Source: Centropus unirufus
Taxonomy: Eukaryota > Chordata > Aves > Cuculiformes > Centropidae
Direction: 5' to 3'
Assembly (NCBI GenBank): GCA_013397695.1
Contig: VYZI01000002.1
Span: 6,428,885-6,492,884, forward strand
Length of the DNA stretch: 64,000 nt
Shown here: piece after piece, positions 13,433-26,000 of the stretch
How positions within the stretch are numbered: the stretch's first letter is position 1
Layout: each line of letters begins with the position of its first letter
Notes under the pieces: generated by a model
Database searches by the model: none
What the model saw: only the letters and a program-made list of their open reading frames with translations
Told to the model about the DNA's origin: nothing
Made by a program: the position numbers and the translations under genes

Positions 13433-16400
13433 TTTAGTATTCACGCTGCTTTCTCGACTTCTGTCACTGACATAGCTGGAGTTCAAGACAGCATACACAG
13501 CTTGCCATTAAAAAGTTAGATAAAGTGGGCAATGCTAGTGCAGAAAGTAGACTGAACTGCACAAGATGTCAGAGAACTCCCTCTCAGATGCTACTCCACA
13601 CTGAAGCCTGGTCCATGCAGTCTATGCTTTCTTCTCTGATAACTCGCACTGTCCAGGCTCTGTTCTCCATTAGCAGTGTTTGCCTTGTCTTGTGGCTTGA
13701 CTACTTGACATGGATACACCCATTTCACCTTATGCTAGCTATGCAAAGCTCAGCAAAATCCGAAACTTTAAGTTCCATCTGCAGTCAGTACGACTACAGG
13801 CATCAGAAGTACAAGGTCAGTTAATACCACTACCACCTCTCTCAGAAATGTCTTTCAAGATGAAATAAATCTTTGAGGACATGCACGTCTTTTTCTTTGC
13901 ACTGTTGAGAAGAAACCTTGATATCTACTGTCGACTGCATAGTTTGCATCATCAGAAGATAAGCAAGATTAGCCTCATTCAAAGAGTTTTGGACAAAATT
14001 ATGTTGTAGACTTATGGCCAATCAGGATGCAAGACCAGCAGTGCCTAATCTAGTCAGTTACCCTTAGCAATGGGACACTGTTCTTGTCTGTACTTTAAAA
14101 TTCAAACACTGAGTTTTCAAAGCTAAAGAAACAGTCTCATCCCCAGTGGCTTGCTGAAAATCCCATGAACTGGAATCAGCTCAATTCTTATGCCCTTTCC
14201 AACTAAATATTACCAGTAATATTTACTGTATTACCAGTAATGCCACCCAGCATGCTTGACTGAGAGTCAAGTGCACTGGCCAAGCCTGACAGATTATTGA
14301 GAAGATAAGACTGTATGGATCTTGCCCATAAGAGTTGCTCAGCAGTTACTAAATTTGCATGTAGTCCTTAACGTATGAGAAGTCATCTTAGGGACTACTA
14401 TAGAATTTCAAAGTTGAATTTCCTCTAAGCCGTTTTGTAACTGAGTAGTTCTTTGTTACTGCTAGTAGAAACTAAAATAAAAGCTCAAGGGTAAGACTGC
14501 CAAAGTAAAGCTTGAAAAACACTATGAAGTTGTGTATAATTTTCCTGCAGATTTTTTCCCTCCCAAAATCCCCTTTACTTTTTCATAAAGAGACAGTGGT
14601 ATTTACATGGTTAGACGCAAATCATGGAAGTGCATCAGAATTGACTGAATGTCAAAGGGAGATTGTTTTCATTATGATGTGCTGTAATATTTTCACACTA
14701 TGCCATTTATTTTGCTGATACCATAAACTGATTTCATTTTAAATACTGGAGAATTCTCTGATAAAGCCTTGTCCTTCTGATAGAGTCTTCTTTGACCAGT
14801 GAAAATGAATCAAAATATACAGAAAGTATGCATACAGCCCTTGACTGTAAGCAGCAACTTGACCGATATTTCTGCTTTTTCCATCTGTGTTAATCGCAAG
14901 TGGAAAGTCTGACTTCTAATCTTGATATAGCTCATACAATGATTATCAATCAGGTGAGATGAGATAAGAAAATAATGGAAAACTACTTTAACTAATTTTA
15001 CCTCTGGACAAAAAAGAACATTTTAAAGGACAAGCTATTATTCTCAGCATCTACTGGTTCTAATTTCAAAATGCTTCTGCTAAATTAATTTCCACCCAAG
15101 GAATCCTCTGGTCAGGGGTCACAGTTCTTCTACATATAGACAAAGTTTCACCTACTGCACTTCCTAGACAATTCCCAAGCCCCTGTCCAAGCTTAACTTT
15201 GGATTCACATATCTTCCTCAGACTATAGCCACACGAATATAATATGTACAAATTGAATTAATCTGGCTTAATTACATGTTTATCCCTTTAAATTTTTTTT
15301 CGCAGTGGATTTTGTAAACTTTTTGTGGACTCCTAACCTGAGTTAAGAAAGTGGGTTATTTAATCTTGCCTGGATCAGACTCATTAGGACTGCAGCATGC
15401 TTCCTCATTTACAAATGGCAAGCAGAGACCTGATGTCTTGTTTCTAAAAGGCTCTTAATTGTGTTACATGCTGTTTTCTCAAAATAATCTCGCCCTTGAT
15501 TATTTGTGCACTGTCAGGCACTCTTCCTCCTAAATACATACATCATTATCTTTACTTTCCCTGGCTCATGCGTACTGTAGAAAAGCATCTTTGAAGGCTA
15601 TTCAACTTCTGATTATCAAACCATTTGGAACAGGTTTTGGGTGACATTCCTGATTTCCTTATCGAGGCGCCCAATAACAATTTCCTTGAAACTAGTTGAG
15701 ATGTGTCTTAATGTCAGATTGTGCTATCATAATGTCAGGTGGTGCTCTTCAGCTTAGAAAGATTAAATCAAGTGGGCTCTCCAATGTTCACATCTCCAAA
15801 TGATATAAAATTGTACCTTGCTGTCTGAAAAAATCCTGTGAATCTTAGTCTGCTTTACAAAAAATCCCAAAGATAGCGGTATGTATGGAAAAAGATACCA
15901 GATAAAGTAAGAACAGAACACCCCTTGTCTTTTTTAATTTGGTTGATAACACAAATCAGATCCTTAGCAGTGATATATCTGGACCTGCTCTTCCTGTCAA
16001 TTTACAATCTCAGAAAAATTAGTGACATAAACACCACTAAAATGAAATTATTAAGCAGAACCTCACAAAACTCTTCTGATAACTGAAACACACACATGCA
16101 CGTGTGCATGCTTGTGACCATTTAACTTAATGCACACTGTACAAATGCTACTGGAAACACATTTTTCCATGACAGATTTGTGATGAGTGTTAGCCAGATT
16201 AGTGGTTTGTTTTATTGGGGTAGATCACGGAGTAAATTATTATTCTGTGTGAGTAAGGATAGCAGAACGAGGCCCTAAACTCATTATGTAGATATATTAT
16301 GATTAATAAATAATAACCACAATTATTGATGAATGGCTTAACCAATAAGGTTTTTAATAAATGTTTAATAGTTAAAATCCATGATAAACAAAACCAGATG

Positions 16401-17138
16401 GCAATACAGCATATTGCCAAGTCCCAGTTGTGCAGTACAGGGTATATAGCCTTAGTAGTGTTGAAAGCCCAAATGAAATCAATATGGAAAAAACTGACCT
16501 TAAGGAAAAATAAGTGGAATGTATTTTGATTCTTTGTGACTCTGTGTGACTATATAGTGCCCATATACACTCAGAGTAGAGGTCACTTCTTTGTACCATT
16601 GATTAGTTTATTGAGATTACTTTGGCTTATTTTTTTTAATGGTTGGTTTCAGAATAAAACTCAATAGAAGAGAGGGAAGGAATAAGACCTCTGTCTATAC
16701 TTTTAAAAACACATAGCTTTTAGATGAATTCTGTAGCTATCCTACTGCTCCTTGCTTCTCCACAAAAAGGAAATATCTGTTATTTTTAATTGGAGCTGTG
16801 GTTAATCTGTCTCACTTTGGTCTGTGTTAATCACTGTCTTCCTAAAGAGCACTGGGGTTTGCTTTGGGAGTGAGTACAGGCAGAGGACCATTTCTAAAAT
16901 TCAACTTTTGTGGGAATCCTTTTTAAAAATAGGAATAAAAGGTTTTTTTGGTCTGCATGGCTGCAGCGCTGGAGAGAGTCTGCTAGTGTGTTCAATTTCT
17001 TAACATGATGTGACATGGTGGACATAGATACTTTGTGTCTTCATTCACCTTTTGTAAACAAATACCACACAAAATTTCACACATAACACTTCCAAAAATT
17101 TAACAGAGCATACATTAAAGATGGTGAACCACACAAAG
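13433..17138. other. Unique non-coding DNA
   Basis: A relatively GC-richer block at about 13500-13860 contains a 99-codon open frame with no recognisable domain. A short direct repeat lies at 14208-14241 and a CA/TG-rich palindrome at 16095-16110. I see no gene in this stretch. Confidence 0.5.
14208..14241. repeat. 13-bp direct repeat with 21-bp period
   Basis: TATTACCAGTAAT occurs at 14208-14220 and again at 14229-14241. The spacer makes an inverted repeat with the first copy: CAGTAA (14214-14219) against TTACTG (14223-14228). It is probably a local slippage product. Confidence 0.8.
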
Positions 17139-17264
17139 TCATAGAATCATAGAATGGTTCGGGTTGCAAGGGTCCTTAAAAAGGGACACCTTCCACGAGA
17201 CCAGGCTGCTCAAGGTCCTATCCGATGTGGCCTTGAACACTTGCAGGGAGGGGGGTATCCACAC
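17139..17264 (-). mobile_element. CR1 LINE 3' end fragment with internal deletion
   Basis: It begins with the classic reversed avian CR1 tail TCATAGAATCATAGAATGG, then GGGTTGCAAGGGTCCTTAAA, AGGGACACCTTCCACGAGAC, CAGGCTGCTCAAGGTCC and GGCCTTGAACACTTGCAGG, and ends near GGGGGGTATCCACAC. The segment expected between 'GGTCCTTAA' and 'GGGACACC' (the GATCATCTAGTTCCAAC...CTGCCATGG part) is missing. The nearly clean tail suggests a younger insertion than the 5281 or 8212 traces. Confidence 0.93.
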
Positions 17265-20200
17265 TTTATGTATGAATCTGTCCATAGCTATATAAATAGC
17301 CCAATTAGAGGATTCAAAAGACTGGATTTACATAACACGAGAGATCAGTATTCCTATGCAGAGCATAGCATTGCTACAGAAAAAGAAATACAATATATTT
17401 GGTGAAAATACAAAAGGCCTTAAAAATCAGCCTGATAGAAAACTGTTGTTTGTATGAGATAAAATTAGTCTATGGAACTCATTGTAACTTTTTACTTAAG
17501 ACATTTTGCTAAGTACAATTCAAATATGATTAGGATTTATATGAATAAGTAAACAGCTGGAGCTAGGCTACCCTGGTTAGAGTGTCGCTCCAAGCCACCA
17601 TGTACTTAATAAGTCTATAAACAATCTCTAAGGGCTTCTCACATCTGCAGCTGAATGTTTGCAACTGATACGATCACAAAGTGACTTACAAAGAGACATG
17701 AGCTACCAAATATTTTTTTTAAATGTTCTTATAATCTTAACAGTAGCAAAACAATAAAACGATGTTTTTGTAATACCTCCATTACATGTAGACGTACATG
17801 TTACATAACCACGGTAAGTGGAAATGCTGGATTCTGCTGATATTTGAGTTGCAGAGACAGAGTGAGTGAGAGGAGGAACAATGAAATGGGAAGAAGGTGA
17901 TGTTCAAATGCAAACCTTCAGAGACTTTAGTTTCTTTGAAAATAATTCACCGAAGCACTAAACGCAGAGATTAAATATTGAATACTTATCATAAATGCTA
18001 CATACTAAAATTCAGAAATAATTTAAATATGAAAATCATTGCATGTCCTTACTATCTATAAATACGACTGGTTTTTGCTGATTATTTTCAAGGTATTTTG
18101 CAGAAAAATGATTAACATCTGAAGGAAAATTCTTCAAAGAAAAACATTGTTTTTGCATGATTGGTGACATGTTTTGTTTTTAAAAACTTCCAATATAAAG
18201 AGGACAGTTTTAGAAAATGTAATAATTAAAAATATCTGAAAAATATCTGAATTAAAAGAGATTCAACAACTACATGTTTGGCTAAATGCTTGACTAACAG
18301 AATAAAAGAGTATGAAACAGATGGAAAATGTTAGAAAATACACATCTTCCCCTCTTTCCTGTTACCTTCTCCTTTAATGCAATTTTTGAACTATCTGCAT
18401 TATCTTATTCTTTTTAATATCTTATGTTTCTCCTCATTTGTTCCTTCTTCTGCTTTCATTGTATTGTTTCTTCTTATTTTTTATGTTATACTCTGTATTT
18501 ATACTTGCAGGTCCTCATGTAATCCTTGCTCAGCTTACTCCTTGTCTGAATTTATCATTCATTCTCTTTTTCTTTTTTTCCTTTCTAATTCTCCTCACTT
18601 TCCTCATGCAGAAAAAATCTTTTCCTGTGACTCCAAAATTTTCTTGATTTGAGAGGTAATAGCAGTGTATAAGTGGGACTGAATTTAGAAACTGGTGTCT
18701 CTTCTGAGTAATTCCAGAAAGACTAATATGACACAGTGAGATACTGACGGATTATGAGAGAAGGTAGCATGTCAGCCCACTAAAAGCATTTTTACTTGCA
18801 AAACAGATGGCAGGTATGAGCAAACTCTCTTGCTTCCATTTATGAGGTCCTGTGTGGAAATATGTAGAATTTTTTCTTGTGCTGCTTAGACAAGCATTAA
18901 AATCTTCAGCAGTGATGTGGCAGAGTAATAAAATGCTGCCCAATATATGTGTTCTTTCTTCTCTATAAAACTTTCTTTATATTAATTCCTAAGAGATAAT
19001 GAAATTGCAGTTCAAAGGGATAGAATTACATAATAAACATGAATATTATCATTACACTTATAATGCATTACAAATGTATTCTGAGTAATGCTCTATAAAG
19101 ATACTTTACACCATAACATCTGGCTTTAAACCTCCAGTATCTTTCTGAGATTTTTTATTAATTATGCTGATTTTTACTAATGATGATCAGAATCCATACA
19201 TTTGCAACTGTGAAACGGTAGCAAAAAGCCCTACACACAGGTAAAGGTTTTGACTCCTGCTGCTGCTGCATTCTTTGGATTATATTGTGACTTTAGAGAA
19301 GACATTCCCTTTTCCAAGAGGAGTTTGTTGACAAAAGTTCAAGTTAACTAATGTCACTTTTCCCACTACAGAGATTTTGTAATGTTGACTATGGAGCAGT
19401 CCTTTCTGATAGGAATTGGGAAGCCTCGAAGAATCCAAAGTGTTGTCAAAAGCAGAAATGCCTACATGCATACAATTTCAGAATGGTCGGAATGGGAAAT
19501 AAATGCCAAAAAAGTATAACCTAATGAAATATGGTCTTACATGTTGTAGCATTAAAACACAAAAATAAAATGTATACTTTTATTGCCAAATTTCTTCCTG
19601 TTGAGAATAAGCACACCACTCTCATACTGAAAGAATGAAATGTGGCATCTCAAATCTAGAGCTTTATTAAAAAAAAATAAATTAGACATTTATTCCATAA
19701 CTATACTAAGTGTATCCTATCAGCAGTATATGCCAACAAAGAACCTCTTGAATTCTGTGTGAAGTGCCATAGATGTGCAAAACACTGTATGAAAAAGACC
19801 ATAAACACAATCTCTTTCCTAAATGGTTTAGCTTGACATGACATAGTATGCCTAAAAGTGGTACTACAGAACATCATTCTAAACCAGGAAATTATTTTTT
19901 TCGTCATATTATTTATTAAAAAACCTTTAGTGTAAATGAGGGAATTTCTGGAGAAGTTCAAGAAGTAGATTTTGAGAACACTAATGAAGTGGGAGCAGAC
20001 TGGGCCGTGGGCAGAGATGCTAAGGTATCCTGGCTGGGGTTTTAACTTCCAGGTACTCCATAGGTGCGTGTGTTGCTATTCTACCTTCGGATTGGTGTGT
20101 ATTCCTTAACACACTCTCCTCAAAGTGAATTCACCCATTTCCGACACCACACTTGACTTTTCTGCTATATCTTGTTGGCCATCAAAGTGTGGGGGGCTTG

Positions 20201-21060
20201 AAGGAAATTCTAATTTTCCCCCTGTGCTCTAAATAGCAGCGCACAGACACGACTGCATCCTCCATGGAGCAATCCAAAACAGTCTCCGTGTTTCAGTGTC
20301 TCTTCTCTTCTACAGTGCTCCCATACTAGTTCTGTTTTCAAGGTCACTGTGACATTTTTACAGCTGTTAATCAAAGAAATAATACAGAAACCAGCTGTGG
20401 TTGCAATGACTGTGGTAGCAATTTCAGTTGTTTAAAGGAGCTGAAATAACCAGAAAGGTCAATTGGTGAACTGGCTGGTTATCTTGTGATGCAGATGTCA
20501 TTTGAAGATAATGTTTCCTGAAATTTATGCACATCTTTGTATGTGCTCAATCCAGGACAGCGTTTGTACTTTTTGTAAGACGGTAATCAGCTAAGCACTA
20601 CACTTTCTCTATCTAATCTGTTCTCTCAGACACTGAGTCAAGTTTGGATTTTTTCAAGAGATAGATTTAAAAATGTAAAGTATTCTGAGGAATAAAATAA
20701 GTTGATTTTCTCATTGAATTTCTGAACTCTTATGAATTAAATATCTGATATTCTATTTCTTGCCATTCATGAAACTTCAGTTAGCAAGAACTTCCCCCTA
20801 TGGCTTTACTCATTGGAGGTTTTCTACATAAATAATATTTAGTCATATGTAGATGTGAGTATCATTAATGAACCTCACTATCTCAGTCCTCAAGGCTAAT
20901 CAAACATTGCAATGAAGCCAGTTGATCCACGGCAAAACTATGAAAAATTGCACGTGCTACAAATAATACCATGACACTATTTCATATTCCCTTTATACTG
21001 CTGTGAATGGCTTAATGAAGTGCAAAGAAAGAGGGAACCATTAATGAAATGGGAAATAGG
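17265..21060. other. Unique non-coding DNA
   Basis: Nothing is recognised. The open frames at 18377-18652 and 18438-18647 are pyrimidine-rich low-complexity frames rich in Phe, Leu and Ser, and are not convincing genes. A small inverted repeat, ACATGTA-GACG-TACATGT, lies near 17785-17805. Confidence 0.5.
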
Positions 21061-21105
21061 TTTTCCTACCTGTAAAATGGGGATAATCATTCTTAACTTT
21101 CCTGA
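21061..21105 (+). repeat. MIR-like core remnant
   Basis: CCTACCTGTAAAATGGGGAT followed by AATCATTCTTAAC is almost word for word the MIR core ('CATCTGTAAAATGGGGATAATAAT'), in the forward direction. The flanks are too diverged to extend the call by eye. Confidence 0.65.
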
Positions 21106-21445
21106 AGACTATTAATAGCTGCTAGAAAAATGTGCTCTGGTTTTATAATTATTACTGTTAGAAGACAAGTGAAATGAAATGATTTATAATACGCTTTTAA
21201 ATGGATATCCAGACTATGGAAGAAATACTTTTTAAGGCTGCCTGAGCACAGTTGGAACACTAATTAACTGGATTAGAATCTGATTTAATTAGAATCTCTT
21301 TGTATGAGATATTTTTTTTGGATTAAGTATACTCTATTCCTTTAAAATCTGTGTGATATTTATTTAGTGTTTTAATAAAACTGAAAAAGGGAATATTGAA
21401 TTTAAAGTAAGAATGCTTGTGGGAGGAATATGTAAATATTAAATC

Positions 21446-21467
21446 AAATTGGTCTCTAGACCAATTT
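21446..21467. repeat. Perfect-arm palindrome, 10-bp arms
   Basis: AAATTGGTCT (21446-21455), a 2-base spacer CT, then AGACCAATTT (21458-21467). The arms are exact reverse complements. The centre gives a cruciform-capable or dimer-binding-like site; no function can be inferred from sequence alone. Confidence 0.9.
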
Positions 21468-22997
21468 AAGCTGTAAAAATAAGGTCACCTAGGTCTATTA
21501 CCTAGATGCCATTTGAGCTGTAATTTTACGTGCATATACCCACACAGGAAATACAGTGGATTACTCAGTCTAGATTACTGTCAATCTTTTCTATTTCATT
21601 GCACAATTTATTCGGAAGAAGATTTTCAGCAGAATGACGACCCTCTTTTCAGTAAACCTCATCAGAGGGTTGCTCACATACTGGGAAAGGCTAAAACATC
21701 TGTGCATTGATTTTTACATAATAAAACCTGTGTAGGCCTATTGTGATTGTGCAGATAATAGCAATCTATTTATTGGCCTGTACTTCAATGCAGCCTACTC
21801 TGACCTTGGAAGTGTTTTACCATGGTATAAAAATAGCATGCCCAAATTAGGAATCTCTGTGAGAGGCAGTAGGTCCAAAGTAGCTCTGATGTGGCTTCAG
21901 GACTTCTAAACCTCCTTGAGTGGGGACTAGATGCTCTGACGAAGGTGGTGAGGCACTTCTGCATCAGGCACCCCAACACCCACATGACATTGGATAATTA
22001 TTCTCTAGTGATGATCACGTGAGGTGTCCTCCAAATATTTCCTGAACAATGAACCTGCAGTGCAGCTACTCCTCTTCGATTGTGGTGTTTACCACCAGCA
22101 TGTAAAATAACTGTTAAATAGACAACCTGAGTATTTCTCAGGTATTTCAGGACCTTAACATAATAACATCTAAAAATCTTGCCCAGAGCATTTAAATATG
22201 CTATCAGGTTACCCTGTTCTTTTTCAGTTTTTGATATCCTGTATGCAAAAAAAGATGTGGATCTTCATTTTCCATGACTGCATTAGGCTTTGAAGTGGTC
22301 ATGTTCTCCTCTGAGATGCGCAAGTTCCCTCCTCCATTTACTTCCCCCGAAGCTGAAAATACTCTGCATATTTGGTGCTCTGAGAATTTAAAGTCATAGT
22401 AACTGCTTATTCATTATTGGATGAAAGCTCAAGTATTTTGATAACTTTAAAATGTCTTGTATAAATATGTATTTACATGTATATACACGTGGGTATTCAT
22501 CAAGCATAAGAGTCTCTGTATTGCTTTCTTAATTACTGAAGGATTTTGAACAATAATCTTTAAATAGGTTTTTATTTTGAACTTTCCTCACCTGGAAAAT
22601 AAAATGAGAATGTTAAGCATATGATCTGAAGAATTTCAAGAGCATTTAGAAGTACTGTTTTTACCATATAAGGTCTACAATTTACAGTATTCTAATCATG
22701 AAATGCATTTTCAAATTACAGAGGGCTTTAGTGTGAGATGGGAGAGATTGAAGTAGAAATGAAGCTGCAAAAATACACTGCTTTACGTAAAGGCAATTTC
22801 CCAATGTGTTTGTATTATAGCACAGTGTTCAAATCCAAACTGCTTTTGTGAGTGCTATCATGCATTATTTCACAACATGGTTACTTGTGAAATTATATTT
22901 ACTGACTTTGTAGAAAATTGCCTTTGGAGGGAACTGGTGATTGAAATACAAATCCTATAAAGCACTATTCATTAAGCTTAGTGAATATTCTAGATGC

Positions 22998-23023
22998 ATT
23001 GATGTCAAATGTTTGACATCAAT
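22998..23023. repeat. Perfect-arm palindrome, 12-bp arms
   Basis: ATTGATGTCAAA (22998-23009), spacer TG, TTTGACATCAAT (23012-23023). The arms are exact reverse complements over 12 bases, longer than expected for a given site by chance, though one such site in 64 kb of AT-rich DNA is not remarkable by itself. Confidence 0.93.
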
Positions 23024-26000
23024 ATTAAATGTATCACAGGTGAAAGAACTTTTATTTGAAACTAGTTACAGAATAGACAGCTTGTGATTTACTAACAGTT
23101 TAATCCAAGCAGACATCCAAGTAATATATATAATAAAAATAATAAATAATGATGAAAAATCTTATATAATCCAGACTTAAGTGAGATTTAATTTTCTTAT
23201 TAAAAAATACCATACCTATAACATTATAATTTGCGCCACAATGCTCTTTCACCATATGTTCTTGTTTATAGAAGAGGAGGTGTTGCTGACTTTACTGTTT
23301 GTTAGTCAGACTGAATTATGTGGAAACTCTGGAATTAGGATGATTTCTGCAAAAGAGGTTAAGAGGAACAGGGTAACAGTGACTCCTTGTAAGAAAGAAC
23401 ATGATAGTTCGCTGGCTGTGGGCCCCGGATGTAAACACAATGGTCTAGTTTTCAGTCTATTCTCATGAAAGACTAGATGTTTTTCTGGTTAGGATCCATG
23501 GGAATATGGAGTCCTGTTTTATCGACACAACAATAGGGACCCTGTCCAACAAATGAAGGAGACCCAGTTGGACCCAGCCTTCTGAGGAGTCTTGTTGGGC
23601 TCAAAGCAAGAAAGAAGAGTCCTATAAGAGACTGGCTGCTATGTAGTGGTCAGAGTGTCTGGCCTGACTCAGTGTAACAACTTGCCATGGTAATTTGTTT
23701 TAAGTAGTCTCAAAGGTCACTTCTATATTAGTAAATGATGTGTACTTGAGAACCTTCATGGATACAATGGCCATTGGTAGTGGGACAGCCTGTATCCTCG
23801 CAGCTAAATGCCTCCGAGGTGTCTCCTGGGAATAGCTCTGGGAGAGCTCTGCCTCATGAACTGTTCACAGGAACTATCTGGGAAATTGTTAGCTGGCAAA
23901 GAAGTAAGCCAAGGACCGTTCAAACAATTTATTAGTACACGTAAGTGTGTTTCTGTGTCTAGGAAAGGTTTTGGGCTTTAGCTCAGCTGAATAGGCATAG
24001 TCTGCTTTCTTAGCAAAGATGTTACTTCCTAGGAGGTGATAAATAGATAAAAAGGAGGTGATTTTCCTCAGTTTTCATTCCTGTATGTAAAATACAAGTA
24101 GATCATGGATATGTCTTATTAAACTTTCACAAACATCATCTTTTTTGGGGCTGTTTTCTGAGAGTGGGATTCACTTCTGGTTCAAAAGCAATGTAGCCAT
24201 ACTTACTGAGCTAATAAATTCATCTTATCAGGAGGAATGCCTTTAAACTGTGGAGATTTTGAAGTAAAGGGCTGTACTGAAATGTATTAGGTCGATGCTT
24301 ATGGCATAATTTTGATCACTCTGAAGCTTTTTTAACTCCATTGGAGGTGGGGTTTGGCCTTGCCAAAATTTATTGTAATTAAACCTCTAATCTAGTAATG
24401 AAAGAGATTACAGACAAAAGCTGTTATGTAAAGATTTTTTTTACTGTAGCTTCCTGCTGTGAGGGTTCTGCAATTTAATTTAAGCATGAACTACCTCAAT
24501 CCTTTCTGAAATAGCAGCTTGACTGCAGTTTAGCTCTAGGATCCCTGCAGACAAGGTTCCCAGGAGAAAAGGCCTGAAATATCTTGAGGAAAGATTAAAA
24601 GCTTCAGTAGTGTTCCATTAAACCCTAATGCTTTTAAAATAAATGGACACTTCATTGATATAAGACTTCTTACCTGTAGACATTCATTTGGTGTCTCATG
24701 TTTTTAAATTACTTTGCCCCCACATTGCAATCAAACCTTAAGTTATTACAGGAAAAAAGGATTAAGGAGAAATACATATAATGACTGGTAAGATCAGTAA
24801 TGATAAGCAGAAAGGACTCAAGCTCAAATTTCAATTTCATGCGATGCTTGATGTGGTTTCAAGATGTTACTGTTGTTGCTTTGTATATCAATTCATTAAA
24901 ATAATTAGGTGTGGCTTAGAAACTAAAAACATCCTACCTATGTATTTTAGATTTGGTTAGATGAAAGTGTGTGGATTTTTTAATAAGCATAAATGGGTAT
25001 GTGCTAAGTATTTTAATGGAAATCTGAAACCACAAACCATTTTTCTGCCTGCATTTTGTATAAGGAAAGCACTAAAACTTAGCATAGATCCAAAACTCTC
25101 ACATCTTTCATTCTAACCTGAATCCTGTTTCAAATTAATTTAGGTCACTAGATGGTTCTAGTCTCAGGACTGATTCTACTACAGTAAACCTCAATTCTAT
25201 CATTATTTGTGTAAATTATTAGTGCTGTGGTAGCAGGTGTCTACTCTTTTAAATAGTTAATGTATCATCGTTACACACTGTGCACCTGTATATTCCACAA
25301 AAAAGTTAAAGGATGCTGTGTTAGTACTTTTAATGATACAGAAAATAAGTACAAATTATAAGTCCCCCCTTCAGTTGTTGCTCTGAAGCTATGGGCTCAT
25401 CGGAATCTGACACTTAGAAACAGAGATGATTGAAACCCCAATGGAAGCTTTGCAGGAGTTTATAATATAAACCCATCTTACTGACTGTGTCAGGCCTCCT
25501 ACAAGGTCTATTTCTGTAAGTTTGGTCCCCTCAGGTGGTAATCAGGAGTCATATTTTCTTCCTCTATACATTTCCTTTTCTATGGGAAGGAGTCAGATAT
25601 TTTTGTTTCATGTAATGGATTTTGGGAAATGTTTAAGGCCACAGCATTTCTGAAAGCATTTAGGTCCCGTGAATACTTTCATTTTCTTTGGAAGTTATAA
25701 GTCTTACCTGGTATTCTGTAATGTTTTTCCTTATCCTGGTACATTTGAGTCTGTCAACCTTTGGCTTGTGATTTTGGTGGGAAGGAGAAGCTACAGAAAA
25801 TAGTAGTCATGGACAGAGCGGTGATCTCAGCGACTGAAAAGATCAGTCTGTGACAGAGACCAGCTAGGTGAGATGGCCCTGGGAACTGGCCTATTTTTAA
25901 TGCAGAGTCAGTGCAGAGGTTGGAGCCATACTATGATATGATCAAGGTGGCCTGAGCTGGTGGCAGTTGCACTTACATCAGATGGAATCTCAGGAACATG

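Noticed and set aside
25705..25765. Minus-strand exon-like stretch with a GTAAGA donor
   Set aside because: It would be only about 57 bases, with a poor acceptor that lacks a proper pyrimidine tract. It is too weak to call.
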